A DNA stretch of 64,000 bases from JAXDMK01 sp963790325 (GCA_963790325.1 CAWBNY010000002.1:620001-684000), one strand, 5' to 3'. Positions 1-8,759 are shown, counted from the stretch's first letter. Numbers and translations: made by a program. Notes: generated by a model not told the origin, from the letters alone.

Positions 1-1467
1 AGCGGCAACGGGGAGATCTTCAAGGCCAGCGCCAACGGCACGTTCGGCCAGCGGCTCACCACCGACGCAGCCGACGACATCCAGCCCGCCTGGTCGCCCG
101 ACAACCAGCGGATGGTGTTCTCCAGCAACCGGGTCGGCGGCGAGTACCGGCTCTACATCATGAACACCGACGGCTCGGGCGGCCTCGTCCCCCTCACCAA
201 CGGCGACAACCTCGGCACCGACACCGACGACCTCGCCCCGGAGTGGTCGCCCAACGGCCAGCGCATCATCTTCCAGCGGGGCGACGGTTCGGGCGGCTCC
301 AACATCTGGAGCATCAAGGCCGACGGCACCGACGCCTTCCAGGTCAACCCGGAGACGGCGCCCGGCGGCCTGCCCTTCACCGACCTGGTCACGCCCAAGT
401 GGTCGCCCAACGGCAACACGATCGTCTTCACCGGCGAGGCCGCCGGCTGCGACAGCCACATCTTCGTCATGACCGCCGCCACCGGGGCCAACGTCGACGA
501 CGTGCCCGATGGCGGGTGCCTGGTGGCCGAGCCCACCTGGTCCCCCGACGGCACCATCATCTTCTTCCGCCTGACGGCCGGTCCGACCGGCGACGGGCTC
601 TACGGGTACAACGTCGCCGGCAACACCCTGGCCGAGCTGGTCGGCGGCGCCGGCGCCACCTCGCCCGACTGGCAGCCACTCGGCGGCTCGCCCGTGACCT
701 CCTCGACCACGACCTCCACCGTCGTCGGTACGAGCACGACCACGACCACCACCACGACCACCACGACCACGGTCCCGCCGGGCAAGGACAAGAAGTCGCG
801 GCCGCTCGTGGTGCGGTCGGGCCGGTGGTACCTGCGCAACACCCTCACCACGGGGACGGCCGACATCACCTTCGACTACGGGAACCCCACGGGCGACGTG
901 GGCGTGACCGGTGACTGGGACGGCAACGGCTCGACCACGCCGGGCGTGGTCCGGGCCGGCACCTGGTTCCTGCGCAACTCCAACACCACCGGCGTGGCCG
1001 ACCTGTCCTTCGTCTACGGCAACCCCGGCGACGTGCCCGTCACCGGCGACTGGGACGGCAACGGCACCGTCACCCCCGGCGTCGTGCGGGCCGGCACCTG
1101 GTTCCTGCGCAACTCCAACACCACCGGCGTGGCCGACCTCACCTTCACCTACGGCAACCCCGGCGACATGCCCGTCACCGGCGACTGGGACTCCACCGGC
1201 ACGTTCACCGCAGGCGTGGTGCGGGACGGCACCTGGTACCTGCGCAACTCCAACACCACCGGGGTGGCCGACGCCACCTTCGGGTTCGGTAACCCCACCG
1301 GCGACAACCCCCTGACGGGTGACTGGGACGGCAACGGCTCGACGACCCCGGGCGTGGTGCGGGGTAGCACGTGGTACGTGCGCAACTCCAACACCACCGG
1401 GACAGCCGACGGCAGCTTCGGATATGGCGATTCCACCGACAAGCCACTGACGTGGCGCAATGCGTAA
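1..1467 (+). CDS. TolB-like propeller plus five FG-GAP-like repeats (5' truncated)
   Basis: The reading frame is open to the left edge, so the N-terminus is missing; 488 codons remain. Roughly residues 1-230 carry PD40/TolB-type beta-propeller repeats (recurring WSPNG/WSPDG and IxFxS motifs). A Ser/Thr-rich linker follows (about residues 234-260), then from about residue 267 five repeats of about 45 residues with the pattern WYLRNSNTTG-AD-F-YGNP and GDWDGNG. The DWDGNG loop resembles the calcium loop of FG-GAP repeats. The protein is probably secreted or surface-bound, but the signal peptide would lie outside the window. The next gene has the same C-terminal module and starts 24 nt downstream. 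Function unknown; binding or scaffolding is an inference. Confidence 0.85.
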   Translation, partial: SGNGEIFKASANGTFGQRLTTDAADDIQPAWSPDNQRMVFSSNRVGGEYRLYIMNTDGSGGLVPLTNGDNLGTDTDDLAPEWSPNGQRIIFQRGDGSGGSNIWSIKADGTDAFQVNPETAPGGLPFTDLVTPKWSPNGNTIVFTGEAAGCDSHIFVMTAATGANVDDVPDGGCLVAEPTWSPDGTIIFFRLTAGPTGDGLYGYNVAGNTLAELVGGAGATSPDWQPLGGSPVTSSTTTSTVVGTSTTTTTTTTTTTTVPPGKDKKSRPLVVRSGRWYLRNTLTTGTADITFDYGNPTGDVGVTGDWDGNGSTTPGVVRAGTWFLRNSNTTGVADLSFVYGNPGDVPVTGDWDGNGTVTPGVVRAGTWFLRNSNTTGVADLTFTYGNPGDMPVTGDWDSTGTFTAGVVRDGTWYLRNSNTTGVADATFGFGNPTGDNPLTGDWDGNGSTTPGVVRGSTWYVRNSNTTGTADGSFGYGDSTDKPLTWRNA

Positions 1468-1491
1468 CATCGATCGACGAGCGGAGGTAGC

Positions 1492-2649
1492 GTGAGGATG
1501 GATCGGTCCCGGCGAATTTGGGCTATTAGGGGCATCGTCATGGCGACAATCGTCGCTTCCGGTTTCGTAATGTTGCCGGCGGCTCAGGCCGCTATTTCCC
1601 AAGTGGTCGTGAGCGTGCGGTGCGGGGGTGCCTCCGACCCGACCAACTTCGCGGTCATCAAGAACAACCGGGCGACGCCGATCACCGGCACCGTCCAGAG
1701 CACGGGCGCGCCGGTGCCCTTCAACGCCGCCGCGGGCGCCACTGTCGAGGTGGGGGTGGCCAAGACATCCAACGCCGCCATCGTGAGCGTCGGCAACGAG
1801 GTCGACGTGGCCAACTTCGTCGGCTGCCTGCCGGGCGTGACCTCCACCACGTCGTCCACCACGACCACCACCGTGCCGGGGGTGACCACGACCACGTCCA
1901 CCACGGTCGTCGGCTCCACCACCACCAGTTCGCCGACCACGACGACCACCACCACCATCCCGCCGGCGGGCGCCAAGCAGGCCCGGCCTCTGGTCGTGCG
2001 GGGTGACATCTGGTACCTGCGCAACAGCCAGACCACGGGCACGGCCGACGCGTCCTTCGTCTACGGCAACCCCACCGGCGACACGCCCATCACCGGCGAC
2101 TGGGACGGCAACGGCTCGGTGACCCCCGGGGTGATCCGGGGCAGCACCTGGTACCTGCGCAACGCCAACTCGACGGGCACGGCCGACCTGTCCTTCATCT
2201 ACGGCAACCCGGGCGACACCCCCCTTGCCGGCGACTGGGACGGCAACGGCACCGTCACCCCGGGTGTGTACCGGAGCGGCACCTTCTATTTGCGCAACAC
2301 CAACTCGCAAGGTGGGGCCGATATCACGTTCATCTACGGCAACCCAGGCGACATTCCCGTCGTCGGTGACTGGGACAGCAGCAAGACCACCACGCCTGGA
2401 GTTGTCCGCAACGGCACGTGGTACATCCGCAACTCCAACACCCAGGGCACGGCTGACGGCAGCTTCATCTACGGCAACTCGGGCGACAAGCCGTTGGCCG
2501 CCGATTGGGACGGCAACGACTCGGTCACCCCCGGCGTCGTCCGGGCCAACGTGTGGTACCTGCGCAACTCCAACACCCAGGGCACGGCCGACGTGACCTT
2601 CACCTTCGGCAACCCCACCGACAAGCAGCTCACCTGGCGGCCGGCGTAG
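1492..2649 (+). CDS. Secreted protein with five FG-GAP-like repeats
   Basis: 385 residues. The N-terminus has basic residues, a hydrophobic stretch and an AQA cleavage-like site near residue 33, a typical Sec signal peptide. A small domain of about 85 residues with two cysteines follows, then a Thr/Ser-rich linker and five repeats of about 45 residues of the same WYLRN / YGNP / GDWDGNG type as the preceding gene, ending in LTWRPA. GGAGG at 1483-1487 serves either GTG 1492 or ATG 1498; the ATG has the more usual spacing, so the true start may be 1498. It is likely cotranscribed with the upstream gene and followed by a hairpin. Role unknown; extracellular binding is a guess from the propeller-like repeats. 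Confidence 0.87.
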   Translation: MRMDRSRRIWAIRGIVMATIVASGFVMLPAAQAAISQVVVSVRCGGASDPTNFAVIKNNRATPITGTVQSTGAPVPFNAAAGATVEVGVAKTSNAAIVSVGNEVDVANFVGCLPGVTSTTSSTTTTTVPGVTTTTSTTVVGSTTTSSPTTTTTTTIPPAGAKQARPLVVRGDIWYLRNSQTTGTADASFVYGNPTGDTPITGDWDGNGSVTPGVIRGSTWYLRNANSTGTADLSFIYGNPGDTPLAGDWDGNGTVTPGVYRSGTFYLRNTNSQGGADITFIYGNPGDIPVVGDWDSSKTTTPGVVRNGTWYIRNSNTQGTADGSFIYGNSGDKPLAADWDGNDSVTPGVVRANVWYLRNSNTQGTADVTFTFGNPTDKQLTWRPA

Positions 2650-2650
2650 C

Positions 2651-2675
2651 TCGGGAGGGGAGGCCCCCCTCCCGA
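2651..2675 (+). terminator. Hairpin terminator after the repeat-protein genes
   Basis: TCGGGAGGGG (2651-2660) pairs perfectly with CCCCTCCCGA (2666-2675) around a 5-nt loop, starting two bases after the stop codon. There is no T-run, as is usual for high-GC actinobacterial terminators. Confidence 0.65.
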
Positions 2676-2697
2676 ACCTCGGCGGCATAGGTCGCAA

Positions 2698-2744
2698 CTT
2701 TCGATACGCTGGTGTCTCATAGCGAGACAGGCGTGTATCGAAAG
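2698..2744. promoter_or_regulatory. Long imperfect palindrome, candidate TetR operator
   Basis: Outer arms CTTTCGATAC (2698-2707) and GTATCGAAAG (2735-2744) and inner arms TGTCTC (2713-2718) and GAGACA (2724-2729) are all symmetric about position 2721. The element sits directly before an MFS exporter gene whose downstream partner is a TetR repressor, the usual arrangement for local repression. The right arm runs into the AAAGGA ribosome site, so in RNA it could also hide the start of translation. Confidence 0.7.
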
Positions 2745-2753
2745 GACATCCGG

Positions 2754-4337
2754 GTGACCGAACTGCTCCACGAGGACCCCGTCGTCCACCGCCGGCGGTG
2801 GTTCCTGCTCGGGATCATGTGCCTGTCGCTGGTCATGGTCGTCATGTCGGTGGCGGGGCTCAACGTGGCCCTGCCGAGCTTGCAGCGCGACCTGGGCGCG
2901 GGCGCCAGCTCCCTCCAGTGGATCGTCGACTCCTACGCCCTCGTCTTCGCCGCCCTCCTGTTGCCGGCGGGCGCCCTGGGTGACCGGTTCGGGCGCAAGA
3001 AGGCCCTCATGTTCGGGCTGGTGGTGTTCGCCTCCGGCTCCTTCGTCGGGGGGGTCGGCACCGGGTCGGCCCAGGTCATCGTGAGCCGGGTCGTCTCCGG
3101 CGTCGGCGCCGCCTTCGTGATGCCGGCCACGTTGTCCCTGCTCACGACCATCTTCCCGCCGCACGAGCGGCGCAAGGCGATCGCCCTGTGGGCCGGGTTC
3201 GCCGGCGCCGGCGGGGCCCTCGGGCCCATCCTGTCGGGCGCCCTCCTCGAGCGGTTCTGGTGGGGGTCGGCCTTCCTGGTGAACGTGCCCATCGTGGCCG
3301 TCGTCCTCCTGGCGGTGGCGATCTTCTCCCCCACGTCCAAGGACCCCGAGGCCACGCCCCTCGACCCGGTCGGCGCCATCTTGTCGCTGGTGGGCCTGGC
3401 TGCGCTCGTCTTCGGGATCATCGAGGGACCGGAGAAGGGCTGGGGGAGCGGCCTGGTCGTGACCGCGTTCGCGCTGGCGGCGTTCGGCCTGATCGGCTTC
3501 CTGGCCTGGGAGCGGCGGACGAGACACCCGATGCTGCCCTTGCGCCTCTTCCGGGACCGGCGCATGAGCGTCGGCAGCGCGGTGATCACCGTCACCTTCT
3601 TCATCATGTTCGGCCTCTTCTTCCTCCTCACCCTCTACCTGCAGTTCGTGCGGGGCTACTCGCCCCTGAGCGCGGGCCTGGCCACCCTGCCCATGGCGGT
3701 GACCCTCGTCGCCATCGCCCCCCGCAGCGCGGCCCTGGCCGACAAGGTGGGTACGGGGCCGGTGATGGCCTCCGGGTTCGTCCTCATCTCGGCCGGCTTC
3801 GGCATCCTGTCCTTCCTCGGCACCGGCACGCCCTACGCGGTGCTGGCTCTGTCCCTGGTCCTGCTGGGGGCGGGCATGAGCCTGACCGCCGCCCCCGCCA
3901 CCGGGAGCATCATGAGCGCCGTCCCCCAGGCCAAGGCCGGGGTCGGCTCGGCCGTCAACGACACCACCCGGGAGGTAGGCGGCGCCCTCGGCATCGCCGT
4001 TCTGGGCAGCATCGCCAGCGCCTTCTACCGGTCGAACGTCGACCTCGCCGGCCTCCCCCTGCCGCCCGCGGTCCGGGACGCGGCCGGCGAGTCGGTCGGT
4101 GCGGCCACCGTCATCGCCGAGCAGGCGGGCCGGGGCGGCGCCGAGCTGGCCGCCCGGGCGGGGACGGCGTTCACCGAGGCCTTCACCATCACCAGCATGG
4201 TCGCGGCCGCGCTGGCGCTGGCCGCCGCGGTCGCGGTGCTGGGCGCGTTCGGGCGGAGGACGGAGGACTCGGCCATCGCCGACGGCGACCGCACCGAGGC
4301 CGCGGCCCAGGCCGAGCGAGCGGGGGTGGTCACCTGA
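2754..4337 (+). CDS. MFS drug:H+ antiporter, DHA2 (EmrB/QacA) family
   Basis: About 527 residues from GTG 2754, chosen because AAAGGA lies 7 nt upstream; a GTG at 2712 is in frame but lies inside the palindromic operator. Many hydrophobic helices, consistent with the 14-helix DHA2 layout. The motif A region GDRFGRKKAL follows helix 2, and the helix-1 region reads LNVALPSLQRDL, as in QacA/EmrB proteins. It should export small toxic compounds using the proton gradient in the cytoplasmic membrane. It overlaps the downstream tetR-type gene, and the upstream palindrome suggests repression by that protein. The substrate cannot be told from sequence. Confidence 0.93.
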   Translation: MTELLHEDPVVHRRRWFLLGIMCLSLVMVVMSVAGLNVALPSLQRDLGAGASSLQWIVDSYALVFAALLLPAGALGDRFGRKKALMFGLVVFASGSFVGGVGTGSAQVIVSRVVSGVGAAFVMPATLSLLTTIFPPHERRKAIALWAGFAGAGGALGPILSGALLERFWWGSAFLVNVPIVAVVLLAVAIFSPTSKDPEATPLDPVGAILSLVGLAALVFGIIEGPEKGWGSGLVVTAFALAAFGLIGFLAWERRTRHPMLPLRLFRDRRMSVGSAVITVTFFIMFGLFFLLTLYLQFVRGYSPLSAGLATLPMAVTLVAIAPRSAALADKVGTGPVMASGFVLISAGFGILSFLGTGTPYAVLALSLVLLGAGMSLTAAPATGSIMSAVPQAKAGVGSAVNDTTREVGGALGIAVLGSIASAFYRSNVDLAGLPLPPAVRDAAGESVGAATVIAEQAGRGGAELAARAGTAFTEAFTITSMVAAALALAAAVAVLGAFGRRTEDSAIADGDRTEAAAQAERAGVVT

Positions 4338-4900
4338 GCGCGACCGAGGTCGACCCGCGCGTCGAGCGCTCCTGCCGGGTGATCCTGGCCGCCGCCCTCG
4401 ATCTCCTCGCCGAGGTCGGGTGCGGCGGCATCACCATGGAGGCGGTGGCGGCCCGGGCGGGTGTGGGCCGGAGCACCGTCTACCGCCACTGGCCCGACAA
4501 GCTCGCCCTGATCGAGGACGCCATCCGCACCTTGAAGCCGGTGATCCCGGCTCCGTCCGGCGCCTCGGTGCGGCAACGGGTCATCGGCCTGCTCCAGGGG
4601 GTGGCGGCGGGCCTGGCCGACACCACCTGGGCCTCGTGCCTGCCCGCCATCATCGACGCCGCCGAGCGCGACCCCGGGGTGCTGGCCATCCACCGCCGCC
4701 TGGCCGGCGAGCGACGCCAGATCCTGGTCGACCTGCTGGACGAGGGGGTGCGCACGGGTGAGGTCGCCGCCGGCGTCGACCTCACCATGCTGGCCGAATG
4801 CCTGATCGGGCCGCTGGTCTTCCGCCGCCTGCTGCTGCACGAGCCCTTCGACCCGGCCGCGGTGCCGACCCTTGTCGACCAGCTCCTGACCCACCCGTGA
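4334..4900 (+). CDS. TetR/AcrR family transcriptional regulator
   Basis: About 188 residues. The N-terminal helix-turn-helix reads TMEAVAARAGVGRSTVYRHW, the classic TetR recognition segment; the C-terminal ligand domain is helical (CLPAIIDAAERDPG, VLAIHRRL). It probably represses the exporter gene in front of it and itself. The start is uncertain: no ATG, GTG or TTG lies close before helix 1. CTG 4334 overlaps the exporter stop as CTGA and keeps all of helix 1, while the next conventional start, GTG 4379, would begin inside that helix. CTG is therefore preferred, by analogy with the GTGA overlaps used elsewhere in the window. Confidence 0.88.
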   Translation: MSATEVDPRVERSCRVILAAALDLLAEVGCGGITMEAVAARAGVGRSTVYRHWPDKLALIEDAIRTLKPVIPAPSGASVRQRVIGLLQGVAAGLADTTWASCLPAIIDAAERDPGVLAIHRRLAGERRQILVDLLDEGVRTGEVAAGVDLTMLAECLIGPLVFRRLLLHEPFDPAAVPTLVDQLLTHP

Positions 4901-4962
4901 CGGCGTCCGTGTCGCGTGGTGATCGCCTGGCGACTCCCGCGCGACCCGGAACGCCACGCGGC

Positions 4963-5355
4963 CTACGTTGCCGACGGGGCTTCCCAGGGCGGGGCGAACT
5001 GGAAGTAGTTGCCGTCGGGGTCGGCGAAGGTGCACAGGACCATTTCGCCGCCTCCGCCGCCGGGCTCGTAGGGCTCGGCGACCACCTCGGCCCCGAGGCC
5101 CTTGACCCGAGCGAACTCGGCGCGGACGTCGCCGGTCGTGAAGTTGAGCATGATCCGCCCCGGCTGGGGGTTGCGGCCGGTGACTTCGCTGTGGGGGCCG
5201 ATGACGACGCTCCCGTCACCCGCCTTGAAGGCGAACCAGCCGTTGGTCTCGTCGCTCCAGTCGGCGTCGGCCGCACCCAGGACCCGGGCATAGAAGTCGG
5301 CCAGCGCCTTCGAATCCTCCGATCCGAGCATCACGCTGTTCAGGTTCAGGGCCAT
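4963..5355 (-). CDS. VOC family (glyoxalase/bleomycin-resistance fold) protein
   Basis: 130 residues, one vicinal-oxygen-chelate domain: NSVMLGSEDSKALADFYARVLG at the start and FADPDGNYFQ at the end are the standard beginning and closing strands of the fold. The start ATG has GAGGAGG just upstream. Members bind metal and act on diverse small molecules, or sequester drugs; nothing here identifies the substrate. It is convergent with the tetR-type gene and divergent from the OsmC gene. Confidence 0.85.
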   Translation of the reverse strand: MALNLNSVMLGSEDSKALADFYARVLGAADADWSDETNGWFAFKAGDGSVVIGPHSEVTGRNPQPGRIMLNFTTGDVRAEFARVKGLGAEVVAEPYEPGGGGGEMVLCTFADPDGNYFQFAPPWEAPSAT

Positions 5356-5485
5356 CGTTCCTCCTCGTCGGTCTTCGTCACCAGCCCCCTACGTCGGAAG
5401 TCGGGCCCGTGTCCGCCGGCAGGTCGAGGGCGGCGCCCGACGACCGGCGTAGGTTGGGTCCTTCGGGCAAGTCGAGGGAGGCACC

Positions 5486-5914
5486 GTGGCGCAGCGAAAG
5501 GCGAGTGCGAAGTGGGAGGGCGACCTGTTCGCCGGTGGCGGGACGGTGACGGCCGCCAGCACCGGGCTCTTCACCGACGCCCCGGTGAGCTGGCCGGCCC
5601 GCACCGAGGACCAGCCCGGGGGCAAGACCAGTCCCGAGGAGCTGCTGGCGGCGGCCCATGCCGCCTGCTTCTCCATGGCCCTGTCCAACGAGCTCAGCTC
5701 CCGGGGCCACGTCCCCTCGAGCGTCGAGGTCGAGGCCACCTGCACGTTCGAGCCGCCGGTGGTCACGCGGGTCGACCTGGTGGTGGTGGCCACCGTCCCC
5801 GGTGCCGACGAGGCCGCCTTCCGGGAGGCGCTGGCCGCGGCCGAGGGCTCGTGCCCCGTCTCCAACGCCCTCCGGGGCGGTCCCACCATCAACGTGGAGG
5901 GCCGGCTTTCCTGA
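5486..5914 (+). CDS. OsmC/Ohr family peroxiredoxin
   Basis: 142 residues. The two redox cysteines of the family are present: Cys61 in HAACFSMAL and Cys123 in GSCPVSNAL. The TSPEELLAAAHAACF segment is typical of the OsmC branch. These dimeric enzymes reduce organic hydroperoxides by a Cys-Cys thiol mechanism. GTG 5486 is chosen because GAGGGAGG ends 4 nt before it. A TAGGTT hexamer at 5450-5455 is a possible -10 box. No peroxide-sensing MarR/OhrR gene is nearby. Confidence 0.9.
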   Translation: MAQRKASAKWEGDLFAGGGTVTAASTGLFTDAPVSWPARTEDQPGGKTSPEELLAAAHAACFSMALSNELSSRGHVPSSVEVEATCTFEPPVVTRVDLVVVATVPGADEAAFREALAAAEGSCPVSNALRGGPTINVEGRLS

Positions 5915-5923
5915 CCCCCGGGC

Positions 5924-5929
5924 TATCAT
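5924..5929 (+). promoter_or_regulatory. Candidate -10 box (TATCAT) for the 5982-6837 genes
   Basis: TATCAT, one of the best -10 matches in this GC-rich window, lies 10 nt after the OsmC stop and 52 nt before the next ATG. It suggests that the downstream uncharacterised group has its own promoter. Confidence 0.4.
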
Positions 5930-5981
5930 CGGAGCGGAGACGTGGTCGCCCACCTGCGACGACGTCGAGGAGCCTGAACCG

Positions 5982-6572
5982 ATGCCATACGACGAAGAAG
6001 AAGCGCGGGCCGAGGCCGAGTGGCTCAAACTGGTCGTGCGCATCCGAGCCATGCTGGCCCAGGCCCTGTCGAGCCAGTACCCGCAGGAGATCGAGGTCTA
6101 CACCAAGAAGGCGGCCCAGCTGGCCAAGCGCCACGAGGTCGACGAGTGGCTGCTCGAGTCCCCCGGCGCCGACCTCGACATCGTCATCATCGGGGCCCAG
6201 CTGCGCCGGCTGAACACGATCATGGCCGGCTACTCCAAGTTCACCCGGATCGAGTACGAGGACCAGACCCGGGAGTGGACCGACTTCATCCGCCAGTACG
6301 ACGCCACCCTGGAGGTGGCCTGCGGCGTCCTCAACGTGCCCCTGCCCATGTTGCCGGGCGGGGTGGTGCGGCGCTTCCGGCCCGAGGCCCAGCTCCACAT
6401 CGAGAAGCTGATCCTGGAGGCGGGTTACGACGTGAGCGCCCGTCCCGGCTGGGACCCCACGGTCGACGCCCAGACGCCGAACCTCGACCAGGTGGTGGAG
6501 GGGGAGATCGCCAAGCAGGCCAACGTGGCCGGTGGCGAGAGCATCCCCCTGCGGAAACCGCAGGTCGTGTGA
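5982..6572 (+). CDS. Conserved hypothetical protein, 196 aa, helical
   Basis: Not recognised. From ATG 5982 (GAGGAG upstream) the product is 196 residues, soluble, rich in Glu/Arg/Leu and probably mostly helical in the first 130 residues (EEEARAEAEWLKLVVRIRAML, IIGAQLRRLNTIMAGYSKF). There is no signal peptide or membrane segment and no obvious catalytic motif. It opens a same-strand run of four genes (5982-9518) with an 84-residue protein, a P-loop NTPase and a DUF1353 membrane protein. A shared function is an inference from the tight spacing of the first three. Confidence 0.7.
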   Translation: MPYDEEEARAEAEWLKLVVRIRAMLAQALSSQYPQEIEVYTKKAAQLAKRHEVDEWLLESPGADLDIVIIGAQLRRLNTIMAGYSKFTRIEYEDQTREWTDFIRQYDATLEVACGVLNVPLPMLPGGVVRRFRPEAQLHIEKLILEAGYDVSARPGWDPTVDAQTPNLDQVVEGEIAKQANVAGGESIPLRKPQVV

Positions 6573-6582
6573 GGAAGTCGCC

Positions 6583-6837
6583 ATGAAGAAGTCGATCGAT
6601 TTCGGGATGGACGACCATCCCCGGGGCGGGGAGCGCCCGCCGGCGTCGTGGGCGGTGGCCATCGCCGACGACTGCGACGAGTGCGACGACCTCCGGGTCG
6701 AGGTCACGGTGGAAGAGGAGGACCGGAAGGGCACGGGGATCATCACCCACCTCGCTCCCGGTTCGGCCCGCCGATTGCGAGCAGCCCTGGCCGAGGCGCT
6801 GCGCCAGCTGGGTGAGGACGTCGAGGGAGAAAAGTGA
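6583..6837 (+). CDS. Small hypothetical protein, 84 aa
   Basis: 84 residues from ATG 6583 (AGGAAG upstream), starting 10 nt after the previous stop. It is acidic overall, with a DDCDECDD cluster near the middle and a helical C-terminus (ARRLRAALAEALRQLGEDV). The two cysteines and surrounding acids might bind a metal, but that is speculation. Its stop overlaps the GTG of the NTPase gene as GTGA, so the two are probably translationally coupled. Family not recognised. Confidence 0.6.
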   Translation: MKKSIDFGMDDHPRGGERPPASWAVAIADDCDECDDLRVEVTVEEEDRKGTGIITHLAPGSARRLRAALAEALRQLGEDVEGEK

Positions 6838-8708
6838 GCAGTGTGTTGGAAGGTTGGACCGAGGTCACCCCTGAGCTCCTGGCCGCCCATGGCGAGCCGC
6901 TCGGGCCCGACGACCTGATCCGGTACTACGACGGCGGGCAGCCCGACTGGCGCATCGCCCAGGCGCCCGAGACCCAGGTCCTGCGCCGGCAGGCGGTGGC
7001 GCCGGCGGTGGGGGCGTTCGACCGCACCATCGAGATGGCCATGGTGCTGCTGGTGGGGCCGCGGGGCGAGGGCAAGACCACCACCGTCCTCCAGGTGGCG
7101 GTCGACCTGGTGCGGGCCGGCACCAAGGTGCTCTTCCGCGACCCGGGGGGCCCGCTCGACGCCGACGCGGTGGCGGCGCTGCCCGAGGGCCCGTGGGTGC
7201 TGGTCAGCGACGACGCCGAGGAGATCGCCGCCGCCCTGGAGGCCAACCTGGGGCAGCTGGCCAAGAAGCGAAAGGACGTCCACTGGGTCCTGGTCGGGCG
7301 GAGCCCGGACTGGGATGCCAAGTTCAAGCGCCAGGGGCGGAGCGCGGAGCCGCCGTGGGAGAAGTTCGTCAGCCTGTGGCCGACGCTCGGGATGCGGGGC
7401 CAGCTGCTGGCCCTGGCCCCGGCCGACGCCGACCGGCTGGCCGAGGTGTGGGCCGCCGCCGGCTCCCTGCGGGCGCTGGAGACCGACCCGGCAGGCGAGC
7501 GGGGCCAGTACATCCTCGACGCGGTCGGGTCCCGGGCGGGGATGCTCGACGCCACCATCCTGGGCGGCATCCTCGACCAGCGCTTCGGCGCCGACGACCT
7601 GGTCGACCACGTGGCCGGGCTGGTGTCGACCCTGTCCGAGGCCGACCTCGACATCTTCCTGGCGGTGGCCGTGGCCGACGCCTGCGACTTCGACGGGATC
7701 GACCAGGCGGTGGTGGCCGACCTGGCCGGGGTCGAGCGGGCGGACGCAGCCGCCATCCGCCGGCGGCTGATCGCGGCCGGGGTGTGCTCGGGCAGCGGCG
7801 ACGCCCTCCGCAGCCGCCACCCGGCCCTGGCCCGGGCCGCGGTCCGGCTGGTCGACGCCGGCCGGCTGGGCGACCGCACCCTCGACGACGGGTGGCGCCG
7901 GCTGGTGCAGGCCACCGGGCGGATGGGCCGGAAGCTGGGCCCGCTGGTGTCCGACGGCCCGATCATGACGTGCGGGCCGGTGCTGGCCGGCCGCTACGAG
8001 CGCTTCGGGATCCCCCGCGACCGGGCCGACCACGTGGCCCGGGTGGTGGCCGACGCCGCCCTGGCGGCCATGGGCGAGCGGTTCAGCCTGTTCACCGTCC
8101 TCCAGGCCCGCACCTACCGCCTGAGCGGGCTGGCGGCGGAGGCGTCGGCCATCCTGCGCACGTCGTTCGCCGGCGCCATCGGCAAGCAGGACTGGGACCG
8201 CATGGGCCGGGGCTACTTCTACGAGATGGCCCTGGCCGAGGCCGCCCTCGGGCACTGGTTGGAGACCATCGTCATGGCCGGCGTGTCGATGACCGACGCC
8301 AGCCGCATGAGCCCCGTCACCTACACCGACGCCAAGATCGCCCTCCTCGAGATCGGCGAGGCGTGCCTCAAGATGGACGAGGCGATGCTGGTGCCCCGGT
8401 ACGCGAACCTGCTGCGCTCGGCGGCGGTCATGCACCCGACGGTCACGCCCAAGTGGGACCAGATCAGCCGGGCCCGGTTCCGGGCCTTCGCCGATCGGGC
8501 CGACGAGCTGGGGCTGCCCGAGGCCAAGCTGGCCCAGGCTTTCCAATGGTTCGGTGAAGCCCTCGTAGCCGCCGCCGGCGAGGTCCACGATCCCGAGCTC
8601 GAGGTCATCTGGAAGCGCTTCGTCCCCGACGGCGTGCCCAGCCTCAACTCGCTCAAGCGCACGGTCGACGTGCGGGGACCGTTCCCCGGCAGCCAGTCGC
8701 AGACCTAG
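6834..8708 (+). CDS. STAND-like P-loop NTPase, 624 aa
   Basis: Large single-chain ATPase. Walker A is GPRGEGKT (residues 75-82), a Walker B-like strand WVLVSDDAEE follows at 121-130 and a sensor-1-like strand HWVLVGRSPDW at 150-160. The segment around 290-350 looks like a winged helix (DFDGIDQAVVADLAGVERADAAAIRRRL), and the last 250 residues are helical and repeat-like (ALAEAALGHWLETIVMAG, KIALLEIGEACLKMDE). This order, NTPase then winged helix then helical repeats, is that of STAND signalling ATPases, though I cannot assign a named subfamily. GTG start overlaps the previous stop. Possible roles include regulation or defence; neither is shown. Confidence 0.75.
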   Translation: MSSVLEGWTEVTPELLAAHGEPLGPDDLIRYYDGGQPDWRIAQAPETQVLRRQAVAPAVGAFDRTIEMAMVLLVGPRGEGKTTTVLQVAVDLVRAGTKVLFRDPGGPLDADAVAALPEGPWVLVSDDAEEIAAALEANLGQLAKKRKDVHWVLVGRSPDWDAKFKRQGRSAEPPWEKFVSLWPTLGMRGQLLALAPADADRLAEVWAAAGSLRALETDPAGERGQYILDAVGSRAGMLDATILGGILDQRFGADDLVDHVAGLVSTLSEADLDIFLAVAVADACDFDGIDQAVVADLAGVERADAAAIRRRLIAAGVCSGSGDALRSRHPALARAAVRLVDAGRLGDRTLDDGWRRLVQATGRMGRKLGPLVSDGPIMTCGPVLAGRYERFGIPRDRADHVARVVADAALAAMGERFSLFTVLQARTYRLSGLAAEASAILRTSFAGAIGKQDWDRMGRGYFYEMALAEAALGHWLETIVMAGVSMTDASRMSPVTYTDAKIALLEIGEACLKMDEAMLVPRYANLLRSAAVMHPTVTPKWDQISRARFRAFADRADELGLPEAKLAQAFQWFGEALVAAAGEVHDPELEVIWKRFVPDGVPSLNSLKRTVDVRGPFPGSQSQT

Positions 8709-8717
8709 GTACGCTCC

Positions 8718-8732
8718 GGCCCGGACCGGGCC
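8718..8732 (+). terminator. Short GC hairpin between NTPase and DUF1353 genes
   Basis: GGCCCG (8718-8723) pairs with CGGGCC (8727-8732) around GAC, 10 nt after the NTPase stop. A TACGCT hexamer at 8710-8715 could be a -10 box, so this gap may either end the first transcript or start a new one for the membrane protein gene. Confidence 0.35.
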
Positions 8733-8759
8733 TGAGGGCAGCGGCCGGACGGGAGGGAC

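Noticed and set aside
700..777. Thr-codon run (ACC/ACG) as an independent microsatellite
   Set aside because: It is the in-frame Ser/Thr linker of the first protein; similar linkers occur in several genes here and need no separate explanation.
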